From Affinundibacterium fentianense (GTDB lineage: Bacteria; Pseudomonadota; Gammaproteobacteria; Burkholderiales; Burkholderiaceae_D), in assembly GCF_018139545.1 (NCBI RefSeq), contig NZ_JAGSPJ010000002.1, positions 496,001-560,000 on the forward strand: a DNA stretch of 64,000 nt, given 5' to 3'. Position numbers and translations under genes: made by a program. Of this stretch, positions 36,858 to 45,813 are shown in pieces (the first letter of the stretch is position 1; every line of letters starts with the position of its first letter). The notes under the pieces are model-generated. The model saw only the letters and a list, made by a program, of their open reading frames with translations. It made no database searches and was not told the origin of the DNA.

Positions 36858-38108
36858 TTACACTACACCACGGGTCGCAGTGGCAGGTGAGATACTAGCG
36901 GCACGCCACGCGGGAGCATACACGGCAAATATCCCCAAAATCCAGAAAATAAAAGGCGCAATGAACAAATAACTCAGTGGCAATTTACTCAACTCAAATT
37001 GACTTACCAATACTTGATTCAGGCCAAGTGCCAGCGCTGTTCCCACCACAATACCGCTGCTCGTGATCAAACAATTCTCTGTAAAAAAATATACCAGTAT
37101 ATGTATACGGCTTGCACCCAGAGCGCGGCGAATACCAATTTGCTTTTGGCGCTGCGCAACCCACAATGAACTCATTCCGACTATGCCTGATGCGGTCACG
37201 ACAATCAGCAAAAGACTGACCGTTAACAACATCCAAGCCAATCCTTTTTCACTACGATAGCGGTCAATCCGCATGTCTTCCATCGTCAAACTTTTAACAT
37301 TCACGGGTGTGGTAGAAGCCTTACGAAGTGCTTCCTCGACTTCCTTGATCACGCGATCACGTTGACCTGGTTCCGTTCTAACCGCGTAACCAAAATAGGG
37401 ATCATTCGTCAAACGAACCGGCGAAAGTAGCGAATACTCGCCGCTTTCATCACTTTGCGCACCGGAAGTTTGCAAGCGTTCAACCACCCCAACTATCCTC
37501 AGAGACTGTGCCCCCTCTCCAGTTCCTTGAAAAAATTCCTTACCAACAAATTGACTTTCACCTGGAAATAATTTCTCCGCCAATGCTTTTGAAATAATCG
37601 CAGTCTTGGGAAAATCACGTGAGGCATTAACATCAATTTCCATAAAGTCTTCAGGTTTGAAATCACTTCCTTCTACCAATCGCAAACCCCATGTTTGAAT
37701 CAAAGAATCCGGCGAGAAAAACATTCCCGCAGTCGCTGTGCTATTTGTCTGACGTCGATCTGCTGCCATTCCGCTATTACTACCGGACCGCGAAACAGGA
37801 AAAGAATTGACCCGCGCAACCGACACCACGCCAGGAACCGCGCGAATCGTTGCAGCCTCACGTTTTTGCATCGCAATTTGATCTTCATGCCCTCCCATCT
37901 TTTGATTGCTGATATTGACGCGAAAGCTATTGAGCTCTTCTGCAATTCCACTCGGGCGATTTGCCGCATCCAAACGCAAGTTGACAACATACAAGGCATT
38001 CACCAGCATCGCTAAACTGAGTGCAACTTGAATCGCAACCAGTAAAGGTCCTGTTTTATTGCGTAACATCGCCGAAAGGATAGGACGAACTTCGAATAGT
38101 GTTTTCAT
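36858..38108 (-). CDS. MacB/FtsX-type ABC transporter permease (second)
   Basis: 416 residues with the MacB architecture: one N-terminal membrane span (about 18-42), a large periplasmic domain (about 45-280) and three C-terminal spans (about 285-400) forming the FtsX domain with RRALGASRIHILVYFFTENCLI. There is no ATPase domain, unlike MacB itself; the ATPase is a separate gene. It starts 23 bases after the first permease gene, and the two are related but clearly different, implying a heterodimeric membrane unit. Confidence 0.88.
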   Translation of the reverse strand: MKTLFEVRPILSAMLRNKTGPLLVAIQVALSLAMLVNALYVVNLRLDAANRPSGIAEELNSFRVNISNQKMGGHEDQIAMQKREAATIRAVPGVVSVARVNSFPVSRSGSNSGMAADRRQTNSTATAGMFFSPDSLIQTWGLRLVEGSDFKPEDFMEIDVNASRDFPKTAIISKALAEKLFPGESQFVGKEFFQGTGEGAQSLRIVGVVERLQTSGAQSDESGEYSLLSPVRLTNDPYFGYAVRTEPGQRDRVIKEVEEALRKASTTPVNVKSLTMEDMRIDRYRSEKGLAWMLLTVSLLLIVVTASGIVGMSSLWVAQRQKQIGIRRALGASRIHILVYFFTENCLITSSGIVVGTALALGLNQVLVSQFELSKLPLSYLFIAPFIFWILGIFAVYAPAWRAASISPATATRGVV

Positions 38109-38131
38109 GAAATTTCCTTATTGATTTTTGC

Positions 38132-39445
38132 TTATTGAAGTTTCAATTGAATCGCTGGAGTCACTTGGCAAGCGCGCCAAGTTGGTAATAGGCCAGCTAA
38201 GATTGCGGCCCCAACCGACATTAAGAATGTCAGGCCCAACATTTGCCAATCCATGTGGGCGACTGCTGCTAACGCTCTCGATTGCATCGCAATTAACTGC
38301 AAAGCGCCTAACGCAAGAACGACTCCAACAATCGCGCCGACTAGACCCACGACGGCAGCTTCAATCAGAAATTGTGAAAAAATCTCACGACGCGATGCGC
38401 CCAAAGCGCGACGCACACCGACTTCAGAAGCACGCACTGAAAATTTCGCCAGCAACAAACCTATTGTATTCACCAAGCAGAGCAGCAAAAATCCAAACGC
38501 CAACCATGCTGAAATTTTACTGTCATCACCAATCAACTTACGTTCGATCAACCATTCTCGAACATTAAAGATGCGATTCGGGGCGTGACGTGGAAACCGA
38601 CCGAGTTTTTGCTGTTCACTGACATAGTTATCCAAGTAACTTTGCAATTCCTGACGTTGCGACGCCGACTTCAATTCAAACCAAAAGTGGAACCAAGTAC
38701 ACTCAGAATCCAATAAAGCTTGCCAACCAGGTTCGCGCGAACTCGAACAACTCATACTTCCAGAATGGGGAGTCTCACGGCGAATTGCATTACTCAAAGG
38801 AATAATAAATTCATCCTCATTTGAAAATGCTCCAGAACGCCCATTGTAGATAAAGAATCGAGGTTGTGACTTCCAGTCATTCATCACGCCAACGACGGTG
38901 TAATCACCATTCATCATGCGTACGCGCTGTCCGACCGGATTGACATTGCCAAATATTTTTTCTGCCATCTTTCGATTGAGAACCACCACATCTGCAGCCG
39001 CGTTATCTTCACTCGCTTGCCAAGCTTGTCCATATAAAAATGGGACATCTAACATAGCAAAAAAGTCCGCACTCGCGGCAATTCCATCCATTGCCATGGC
39101 ACCAAGCTCTTTACGTGCTGGCTCAACAATGGCATTGATCCCGTACATCCCTGCTCGGCGCTCTCCTTGCTTACTCTTAAGCAGCGCTTGCACATCTTTA
39201 TAAGTTAATTGATGGTCGACATAACCTTGTCCGGGTACATAGCCTTCTTTTGGATTCACATCGACGGTAAGGCTGAGTAAGCGGTCGCTCTTTTGGGGAA
39301 TAGGGTCGCCAGACATGACATGCAAGATGGTCAATGTCGAGACACTGGCGGCAACGCCAATTGCCAAAATAAGTACCATCAGCGCAGTCAACGCTGGGTT
39401 ACGCCGTAGACTTTTCACGCCAAGCATAAAGTAATACTGAAACAT
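38132..39445 (-). CDS. MacB/FtsX-type ABC transporter permease (first)
   Basis: 437 residues: N-terminal span (about 18-42, ALTALMVLILAIGVAASVSTL), a periplasmic MacB-PCD-like domain (about 45-300) and three C-terminal spans with VRRALGASRREIFSQFLIEAAVVG. The MacB-like periplasmic domain is thought to couple ATP use to lateral motion of the adaptor (mechanotransmission) rather than to form a substrate channel through the bilayer. GGAGAT lies before its ATG. It follows the ATPase gene by 27 bases. Confidence 0.88.
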   Translation of the reverse strand: MFQYYFMLGVKSLRRNPALTALMVLILAIGVAASVSTLTILHVMSGDPIPQKSDRLLSLTVDVNPKEGYVPGQGYVDHQLTYKDVQALLKSKQGERRAGMYGINAIVEPARKELGAMAMDGIAASADFFAMLDVPFLYGQAWQASEDNAAADVVVLNRKMAEKIFGNVNPVGQRVRMMNGDYTVVGVMNDWKSQPRFFIYNGRSGAFSNEDEFIIPLSNAIRRETPHSGSMSCSSSREPGWQALLDSECTWFHFWFELKSASQRQELQSYLDNYVSEQQKLGRFPRHAPNRIFNVREWLIERKLIGDDSKISAWLAFGFLLLCLVNTIGLLLAKFSVRASEVGVRRALGASRREIFSQFLIEAAVVGLVGAIVGVVLALGALQLIAMQSRALAAVAHMDWQMLGLTFLMSVGAAILAGLLPTWRACQVTPAIQLKLQ

Positions 39446-39472
39446 TGGAAATCTCCTCGTCTACCGCACTGA

Positions 39473-40201
39473 TTAGGCAATGTGTAAATTGCTTGGGCTT
39501 GCATTATGATCAACGACCAAACTGGGCGATTTACGCACCAAGTCTGAAACCTGACCATCGATAATATGAACATTTCGTTGTGAACGTAATGCCAATTCTG
39601 GATCATGTGTGACCATCAAAATCGTTGTGCCCCGCGCGTTAATTTCTTCTAACAATTCCATCACACTGCGTGCCATCTGAGTATCGAGATTACCTGTTGG
39701 TTCGTCTGCCAACAACAGGCGAGGTGAACCAGCTAAAGCGCGCGCAATCGCAACCCTTTGTTGCTGACCTCCCGACAATTCGGCAGGATAATGTTTCATT
39801 CTGGAAGACAATCCGACTTGCGCCAATGCGTCCTCAATCCTTTCTTTCCGCTCTTTCGAAGCTAATCCGCGATAACGTAAAGGTACATCGACGTTATCAA
39901 ATAAATTAAGATCAGGAATTAAGTTAAATCCTTGAAAGATAAATCCTAATTTTTCGTTGCGTAATCGCGTCCTTGCATTGTCATCCATGCCAGTCACATC
40001 CACGCCATCCAAAATATACTCGCCACCGGTGTAGTCTTCGAGTAAGCCCGCGATATTTAGAAAGGTCGTTTTACCGGAGCCAGATGGTCCGGTGACAGTA
40101 ACAAACTCCCCCTGCTTGACATGAATTTCAAATCCGCGCAAAGCGTGCGTTTCTATCATGTGAGTTCGATATACCTTACTGAGATTTTTCATGTGCAACA
40201 T
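39473..40201 (-). CDS. ABC transporter ATP-binding protein, MacB/LolD type
   Basis: 242 residues with all ABC motifs: Walker A GPSGSGKTT, Q-loop FIFQGFNLIPDL, signature LSGGQQQRVAIARAL, Walker B LLLADEPTGNLD and H-switch MVTHDPE. The N-terminal KVYRTHMIETHALRGFE is typical of the MacB/LolD subfamily, which powers tripartite efflux pumps or lipoprotein release. It should drive the two permeases downstream in the same operon. Confidence 0.93.
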   Translation of the reverse strand: MLHMKNLSKVYRTHMIETHALRGFEIHVKQGEFVTVTGPSGSGKTTFLNIAGLLEDYTGGEYILDGVDVTGMDDNARTRLRNEKLGFIFQGFNLIPDLNLFDNVDVPLRYRGLASKERKERIEDALAQVGLSSRMKHYPAELSGGQQQRVAIARALAGSPRLLLADEPTGNLDTQMARSVMELLEEINARGTTILMVTHDPELALRSQRNVHIIDGQVSDLVRKSPSLVVDHNASPSNLHIA

Positions 40202-40242
40202 ACGATGTCCTTTGTCCTTTTCGTTTTTTCCGAGATTGGAAA

Positions 40243-41511
40243 TTAGTTATTTAATGTGATTCTCTCTGCGTTTTCGAACTGATCTGTTCCTGCGACAACA
40301 ACCTTCTCACCCAGCTTCAAGCCATCCACAATCTCTACAGCTGAAATGCTGGTTGCCCCCAATTTAAATGACCGGCGGATCGCAACATTGTTTTCGACAA
40401 CATAGACAAATCGACCGCCTTCGCTCTCCACAAAAGGCCCTCGACTTAACATCAGAACATTGGTTTTTTCCTCGATTAGCAAGCGTGCAGAAACGCGCTG
40501 ACTCTGACGCAAACCTACAGGCTGGGCACCATCAAATCGAACACGTGCCAGCACTTGATTTTTCACCACTTCGGGCGAAAGCGCCGACAATTTTCCGCGT
40601 GCTGTGATGCCATTGATCGTGATCTCGGCTGCCATTCCCAATCCTAAATCGGCGACGTAAGTTTCAGGAATTTCGAGTTCAACCTCAAGTTGAGACAAGT
40701 CGACCAAAGTCATCAGCGCTGTATTCGCCGCCACCACGCTGCGGTTCGCAACAGAGAGCGTTCCGACCATGCCATCGACTGGAGCTTTCAGTCGCAACTC
40801 TTCGACTTTACGTTTGGCATCATCACGGACGAGTCGTTGTTGTTCAAGTTGGGCAACTTTAGTTTTCAAACTCAGATCAACATCTTCGCCTTCGAGCTGT
40901 GTCGCTGCGGCCGCATGCTTTGCCCGAATTTCCGCCGTCTTCAACGCATCTTGCGCTTTGGCATAATCAATTTTTGAGATGACCCCAGTTGGGCCCGCAA
41001 TCTCATAACGCTCAAAAGTTCGTGCAGCAGTGATGCGTTCAATTTCCGCTTGATCGGCATCTCGCTGCGCAATCAATTTTTGTTTACGAGCCAAAATACG
41101 TTGACGCGAGACTTCCGCTTCGAGTTGATCATAAATCGCTTGTTCACGCTTTAGTAAATTGCTGAGATCAGGAGACTCAAGTTCGGCCACGACATCACCT
41201 TTCTTGACCATATCGCCCGCTTTGACCTTGAGTGTTACCGTGCTCGATGCGGTGGAAAATAAAGTAGGACTAATTGCCGCCACCATACGACCATTGACAG
41301 CGACGTCGCGTACCAAAGTACCCCGTGTGACCTGCGCAATTTTTATACGCGCACTATGAATAGATTTACTATTTCCGGCATATGCCCGCACCAAAGCAAC
41401 GCAGGCAATCAAAAAAGCACCCGCCACAAGGCAGCCAAGGATGAGTTTTTTACGCCGCCACACTGGGACTTGTGCGATCACGGCATCTTGTCCTGAAGTA
41501 TCTCGAATCAT
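40243..41511 (-). CDS. HlyD/MacA-like periplasmic adaptor of the ABC efflux system
   Basis: 422 residues: N-terminal membrane anchor (about 23-44, KLILGCLVAGAFLIACVALV), a lipoyl half (TLKVKAGDMVKKGDVVAELESP), a coiled-coil hairpin (about 110-230), the returning lipoyl/beta-barrel (RLKAPVDGMVGTL) and a membrane-proximal domain (VVENNVAIRRSFKLGA, EIVDGLKLGEKVVVAG). It bridges the inner-membrane ABC complex to an outer membrane TolC-type channel, which is not encoded here. It is the first gene of the operon, 42 bases ahead of the ATPase gene. Confidence 0.92.
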   Translation of the reverse strand: MIRDTSGQDAVIAQVPVWRRKKLILGCLVAGAFLIACVALVRAYAGNSKSIHSARIKIAQVTRGTLVRDVAVNGRMVAAISPTLFSTASSTVTLKVKAGDMVKKGDVVAELESPDLSNLLKREQAIYDQLEAEVSRQRILARKQKLIAQRDADQAEIERITAARTFERYEIAGPTGVISKIDYAKAQDALKTAEIRAKHAAAATQLEGEDVDLSLKTKVAQLEQQRLVRDDAKRKVEELRLKAPVDGMVGTLSVANRSVVAANTALMTLVDLSQLEVELEIPETYVADLGLGMAAEITINGITARGKLSALSPEVVKNQVLARVRFDGAQPVGLRQSQRVSARLLIEEKTNVLMLSRGPFVESEGGRFVYVVENNVAIRRSFKLGATSISAVEIVDGLKLGEKVVVAGTDQFENAERITLNN

Positions 41512-41552
41512 GCTATTTCCTACTGAAGAATGGGTATGAATACCTAGTCTTT

Positions 41553-41568
41553 AGCAGGAACCGTGCCA
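41553..41568 (-). promoter_or_regulatory. Sigma-54 promoter of the ABC efflux operon
   Basis: The minus strand reads TGGCACGGTTCCTGCT: the consensus TGGCACG-N4-TTGCw with one difference (CTGC) and the exact GG-to-GC spacing. The predicted start is near 41543, about 32 bases before the adaptor ATG. The operon itself codes for a sigma-54 response regulator. Confidence 0.75.
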
Positions 41569-41633
41569 TCAAAATAACTTCTCGCAAGTATTTGATTTTA
41601 AAGAAATTTACAAACGATAGGGATTTTTTTACT

Positions 41634-41667
41634 CGTCCGAAAAGGCGTAGACGGACGGTGACGGACA
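41634..41667. promoter_or_regulatory. Repeated CGTCCG enhancer-like sites upstream of the ABC operon
   Basis: CGTCCG (41634-41639) and CGGACG (41652-41657) form an inverted repeat, and ACGGAC recurs at 41651 and 41661, ten bases apart. On the minus strand the block reads TGTCCGTCACCGTCCGTC followed by CGGACG. It sits about 90-125 bases upstream of the predicted sigma-54 start, a normal place for enhancer binding by an NtrC-type regulator. Confidence 0.5.
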
Positions 41668-41682
41668 GAACGCGAACATGCT

Positions 41683-42030
41683 CTATGGTGTAGATCGAGC
41701 TAAAATGAAAATTCCAATTACGATCACCAATATCCCTAGCATTTTTTGCATATCTAGTGTTTCGTGCAAAATCCAAACACTCGCCAAAGTGATGCCGATA
41801 AAAGTCATGCCTGCCATCAATGGTGAGGCAATACTTAATGCAGATTGCGATAATACTTGTAGCGTCAAAAGAAAGCTCAATCCATACAAAATGACGCTTG
41901 TGATCAAATGCCAACTCAAAAAACTGGCCATTTCACGAAATTGCACACCTCCCTGACTAGCCAACTTCATCAATACCTGCGCGGAAACATTACATAACAC
42001 AGCGCAAAGTGCAATCAACCAAAGTTTCAA
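41683..42030 (-). CDS. Small EamA/SMR-like transporter, likely flippase of a glycosylation cassette (TTG start)
   Basis: 115 residues with four membrane spans: KLWLIALCAVLCNVSAQVLMKLAS, HLITSVILYGLSFLLTLQVLS, SIASPLMAGMTFIGITLASVWI and MLGILVIVIGIFILA. This half-size DMT fold matches ArnE/ArnF-type flippases and small multidrug resistance proteins. The TTG at 42030 is chosen: AGGGG from the end of the preceding gene lies six bases upstream and only one base separates it from that gene's TAA. The adjacent polyprenyl-phosphate sugar synthase supports a role in flipping a lipid-linked sugar; this is inference. Confidence 0.8.
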   Translation of the reverse strand: MKLWLIALCAVLCNVSAQVLMKLASQGGVQFREMASFLSWHLITSVILYGLSFLLTLQVLSQSALSIASPLMAGMTFIGITLASVWILHETLDMQKMLGILVIVIGIFILARSTP

Positions 42031-42031
42031 T

Positions 42032-43030
42032 TTATTCCCCTTTCGCGTCTGATATTTTGGCTTCAAGACCAATTGTCGTGTTTTTAATCGTCATATCTTC
42101 CTGAATCAAATAAGTCGGCCGCCCTTTTACTTCATCATACAGTCGCGCTAAATAGTGCCCAATCACACCTAAACTAAGCAAAATAGCGCCCCCCATAATA
42201 ATGATCAAAAGATTGACGGTCGTAAAACCGTCCATCGCCTTTCCTTCTATCTTTTGTACTAAGCTTATGCTGCCAATTACTATCCCAAAGAGCAGCGTAA
42301 ATACGCCAAGGTAGGTAACCCATTTAAGTGGCAAACTAGAAAAACTCGTGATGTTGTCGACGGCATATCGAATTAATTTCCATCGGTTCCATTTGCTGTC
42401 ACTGCCATCAGGTCGATCGGCGACTTCGAAGGGCAATTGTGCGCACGGAAAATTTGCCCAGGAAATCAATCCTCTGAAAAAACGTTGCCGCTCTGGCAAA
42501 GCCAACAAAGTTTGTACAACTTTTCGATCCATCAATTTGAAGTCAGAATGTCCCCGAAGATCGAGACCGGACATCGTTTTAAAGACCGCATAAAACGCTT
42601 TCGCAAATAATTTTTGCGCCAAACTTTCACGTGCCCGTTGCGCCTTTACAGCATGTACGACGAAAATCCCGCTTTCCCACAATCGCACCATCGGCGCGAT
42701 TAACTCGGGGGGATGCTGAAGATCGCCATCAATAACCACAATCGCGTCGCCCACTGCGGACTCCAATCCAGCAAGTATCGCGGCCTCTTTACCAAAATTC
42801 CGCGTGAACCTAACAAAACGTAAGCGAGGCTCCTGTTGTTGCATATTAAGAAGAACAGCGGCTGTTTGATCAACGGACCCATCATCAACAGCAATCAGTT
42901 CAATCGCATAACGCGATTCAACACCTCGATTTAAGAGCGCAGAATCAAGCACCGACAGAATCTGTGGAATACTCGTCTGTATCATCTGCGCTTCGTTGTA
43001 CACAGGAATAACAATACTAATTGTTTTCAT
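42032..43030 (-). CDS. GT2 polyprenyl-phosphate glycosyltransferase (GtrB/ArnC-like)
   Basis: About 332 residues: an N-terminal GT-A domain with ISIVIPVYNEAQMI, AVDDGSVDQT, FTRNFGKEAAILAGL and VIDGDLQHPPELI (the DXD-type motif), then two C-terminal membrane spans (about 225-290) and a cytoplasmic tail. This is the DPMS/GtrB/ArnC layout that makes undecaprenyl-phosphate-sugars at the inner membrane face. ATG 43030 is preferred over an in-frame TTG two codons upstream. It lies between the polytopic protein gene and the small flippase-like gene. Confidence 0.9.
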   Translation of the reverse strand: MKTISIVIPVYNEAQMIQTSIPQILSVLDSALLNRGVESRYAIELIAVDDGSVDQTAAVLLNMQQQEPRLRFVRFTRNFGKEAAILAGLESAVGDAIVVIDGDLQHPPELIAPMVRLWESGIFVVHAVKAQRARESLAQKLFAKAFYAVFKTMSGLDLRGHSDFKLMDRKVVQTLLALPERQRFFRGLISWANFPCAQLPFEVADRPDGSDSKWNRWKLIRYAVDNITSFSSLPLKWVTYLGVFTLLFGIVIGSISLVQKIEGKAMDGFTTVNLLIIIMGGAILLSLGVIGHYLARLYDEVKGRPTYLIQEDMTIKNTTIGLEAKISDAKGE

Positions 43031-43064
43031 AGTCAATTTTTCGTGATCTCAAAACGGGTCAATG

Positions 43065-45197
43065 TCATTGTTCTACAAGACGCAATTTTTTCAGATGTAA
43101 AGCATGCAAATCCAACTTCCCTTGGGCATGATAAAAGGTCCGTAATTCCAAGGTTTGATTCGCAGTACCGGCGTCGATCGAGAATGGGGCAGAAACACGA
43201 GTTCGTTGTCCATTCGATCCTGACAATTTCCCCGTGGCTAAGCGACGTCCGCCTTCTGGTACATCGGCAAGATTCACCCAAACCTCCCAATCCGCTTGCA
43301 CCGTTTCATCTGAAAGATCACCAACATAGTCCAATACGAATTCATATGTACCCTGCAACACTTGTGCATAGGGTCCAAAACTCAAAATACCTGCTTGTCG
43401 ATTACTGGTTAAAATTTCCACTCCATTCACTTGTGTTTGCACTCCGACTTGTGTTCCCAATTGCGTTGGAGACCACTGTATTGTATCGATCGGTCCGATA
43501 AAAGTCTCGCCCAAGCCATGCTCACGCAATTTCTTTACACGATCCAAGGTACTGCAGACAAGATATCGTTCCCACTTCAAACACTGTCCCTGCTCTATGC
43601 TTTGAACAAAACCATTCGGCGCTTTTAGGATATCTTTGAGTGGCATGACATAGATCGCATCGGCCATAAAGGCGCGTTCAAAGAAATCGCGATTTTTCTT
43701 GCAATCGACTTGATCGCGTGCAATATATCCAGTATCGATTTTCTTCTGATTCCGCGCTGCTAGACGTTGGAAGAACCACACCATATCTTCATTGTTTGTG
43801 CCACAAGAGAATGCAGGATAGACATGGAGTATCTCAATTCCTCTTAGTGGCGCTTCCCAAGCCTCCAGATCTGACTTACTTGATTCGGAAGCGATATTCG
43901 TCAGGCGCTGACTAAAATCACGCGTATCAATGAATTGCAGCCCACATGCCAAGATAAGGAGTCCGACTCGGTAGCGATTGAGTCGCTGCATCATGCCTGC
44001 TAAAACGAGAAATAGGACAGTGTACGCGACCACCCAAAAAAAACGTCCACTGCTACGGAAAGTGTCGGTGATTTTTCGCAATACGTTTGGCACCGTGTAT
44101 TCAAACAGCAGTGTGTCGTTCCAAAATACACGATTTGCGCAGGCGTAAATACTTAAACAAAGCAAGAAAAAAAGGAACCATCTGTAATCCCAACACAAGG
44201 CTTTGAGATTGGCTCTCGCAAAAAACAAGCTAAACGGTAACAGGAAGAATACGCCCAAACCCAAATAATTCAATCCTTCATATTGCCCACGTGTCGGATC
44301 GGAAAAATGATAGGCGGCAAATTGATGTGCTTGCTCGTTCGCAGCACAGGAATAAAAATGACTACCGCAAAATGGCGCACTCAAATTCATCGAGTATTCG
44401 CCAAAACCAAAACTCGTCGTGTGTTGTCCGCCATAACCTAAAACGTAGAAAATGACAGCAAATACGACTAAGGATAATAGGAAAAACCATAGCCCATTCC
44501 GCCATTCACGATGAAGAATCATCTCTTCAAGGATGTTGAACATTAATAAGCTAAATAGCATTGCAAAAAAATACGGATGGATTAGCAATCCCAATACGCT
44601 CAAACTGAGCAGATAGATATGGGCACGATGCACAGATAATTCTGCTTGGCGTTTCTGAAAATAAACAGCGAGCCCGAACAAGATCAGGCACTGCGTCATC
44701 AAAGCTGTATGCCCAAAACGCCACATCAAGGCAGGCCATAGACAGGCAAAGAAGGCGGCAACCGCTGACGCAAAAACCGAGCGTGCGCCTAAACTACGAA
44801 TCAAGACACTGGCACCCAAACCTTGCCCAATAAAAGCCAAGATATGCCACAGGGCGATGTAATGAAATTGTACTGGTAACCATGAGGCAAATGGTTTCAA
44901 CAAGAGCGCAGCGAGGGGGATGCTGTCCATAAAAGCAATATTGACGCCGTCTGGACTATTTATGCGAGTTGTCTTTAGGAGCGGGAAACGCCACTCATCT
45001 TGGGCAAAAAATTGCCAGCCAGCGATGTGTTGGGACGCGTCGATTTTTTCAAAAAAACCTCCTTGACCAGTCCAAAATTGGAAAGGAAATAGGACAAGCA
45101 AAATCATGAGGGCTACAAATAGCCCAACTAGCTTTGTCGCTTGCGGACTATGTTGATGACTCGTAGTCCACTTTGCCATTTGTTGAATCGTATTCAT
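43065..45197 (-). CDS. Polytopic GT-C-like membrane protein, DUF6311-like
   Basis: 710 residues. About 11-12 membrane spans occupy residues 22-425; a loop after the first span carries FFEKIDASQHIAGWQFFAQDEWR, whose acidic residues are placed like the catalytic loop of GT-C transferases. The last 280 residues are soluble and include a beta-rich end (VLQGTYEFVLDYVGDLSDE, LRTFYHAQGKLDLH). It resembles DUF6311 proteins, from memory. With the adjacent Und-P-sugar synthase and flippase-like gene it most likely transfers sugar to a periplasmic envelope acceptor. The acceptor is not known. Confidence 0.75.
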   Translation of the reverse strand: MNTIQQMAKWTTSHQHSPQATKLVGLFVALMILLVLFPFQFWTGQGGFFEKIDASQHIAGWQFFAQDEWRFPLLKTTRINSPDGVNIAFMDSIPLAALLLKPFASWLPVQFHYIALWHILAFIGQGLGASVLIRSLGARSVFASAVAAFFACLWPALMWRFGHTALMTQCLILFGLAVYFQKRQAELSVHRAHIYLLSLSVLGLLIHPYFFAMLFSLLMFNILEEMILHREWRNGLWFFLLSLVVFAVIFYVLGYGGQHTTSFGFGEYSMNLSAPFCGSHFYSCAANEQAHQFAAYHFSDPTRGQYEGLNYLGLGVFFLLPFSLFFARANLKALCWDYRWFLFFLLCLSIYACANRVFWNDTLLFEYTVPNVLRKITDTFRSSGRFFWVVAYTVLFLVLAGMMQRLNRYRVGLLILACGLQFIDTRDFSQRLTNIASESSKSDLEAWEAPLRGIEILHVYPAFSCGTNNEDMVWFFQRLAARNQKKIDTGYIARDQVDCKKNRDFFERAFMADAIYVMPLKDILKAPNGFVQSIEQGQCLKWERYLVCSTLDRVKKLREHGLGETFIGPIDTIQWSPTQLGTQVGVQTQVNGVEILTSNRQAGILSFGPYAQVLQGTYEFVLDYVGDLSDETVQADWEVWVNLADVPEGGRRLATGKLSGSNGQRTRVSAPFSIDAGTANQTLELRTFYHAQGKLDLHALHLKKLRLVEQ

Positions 45198-45212
45198 ATT
45201 GTCGCGCTCTCG

Positions 45213-45671
45213 TCAGACCTTATCATCAGCTTGCGGTACCGCAATCACTTTACCGGCCACATGAGTGGTCAAAACAATTGCCGTCGAGGTGGAACCAAAT
45301 GCATTCAATTCATTGATGATACGTTGCAGATGCTCGACATCAGTGGCCAATACCTTCATGACTGCACCATCTTCGCCCGTCACCGTGTAGCAATCAATAA
45401 TCTCTGGGCATGCAGCAACATATTGCGCATAGGGTCGTCCCTGCTGGGTTGAAACTCTGATCATCGCTGTGATGTCGTAACCCAAGGCTTTAGGATTCAC
45501 TTCCGCACGATAGCCGCGAATAATTTGCTGACTCTCTAAGCGTTTTATCCGCTCCGACACGGCGGGCTGACTAAGATGCACTTGCCGTCCGATCTCTGCA
45601 TGCGACATGCGAGCATCTTCTTGCAATAATTGCAGGATTTTTCGGTCAAATTGATCGATTCTTTGATTCAT
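45213..45671 (-). CDS. Lrp/AsnC family transcriptional regulator
   Basis: 152 residues: an N-terminal winged HTH (DRKILQLLQEDARMSHAEIGRQVHLSQPAVSERIKRLE) and a C-terminal RAM/ACT-like effector domain (ITAMIRVST, VTGEDGAVMKVLA). Such proteins bind amino acids and form octamers. ATG 45671 has GAGGG eight bases upstream. It is divergent from lysA (142-base spacer) and only 15 bases ahead of the DUF6311-like gene, so it may control lysA, itself, or the envelope cassette. Confidence 0.9.
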   Translation of the reverse strand: MNQRIDQFDRKILQLLQEDARMSHAEIGRQVHLSQPAVSERIKRLESQQIIRGYRAEVNPKALGYDITAMIRVSTQQGRPYAQYVAACPEIIDCYTVTGEDGAVMKVLATDVEHLQRIINELNAFGSTSTAIVLTTHVAGKVIAVPQADDKV

Positions 45672-45813
45672 AAGCAAAACCCTCAAATTTCATACAATTT
45701 CATGGCAAAAGCACGCTTTAGCCTTTCAATCACCATTCTATTTCCGCATTGTACGCGCTACAGTCATGCATCTCCAAACCATGTCAACACCGAACAACCT
45801 AGGAACGACCAAG

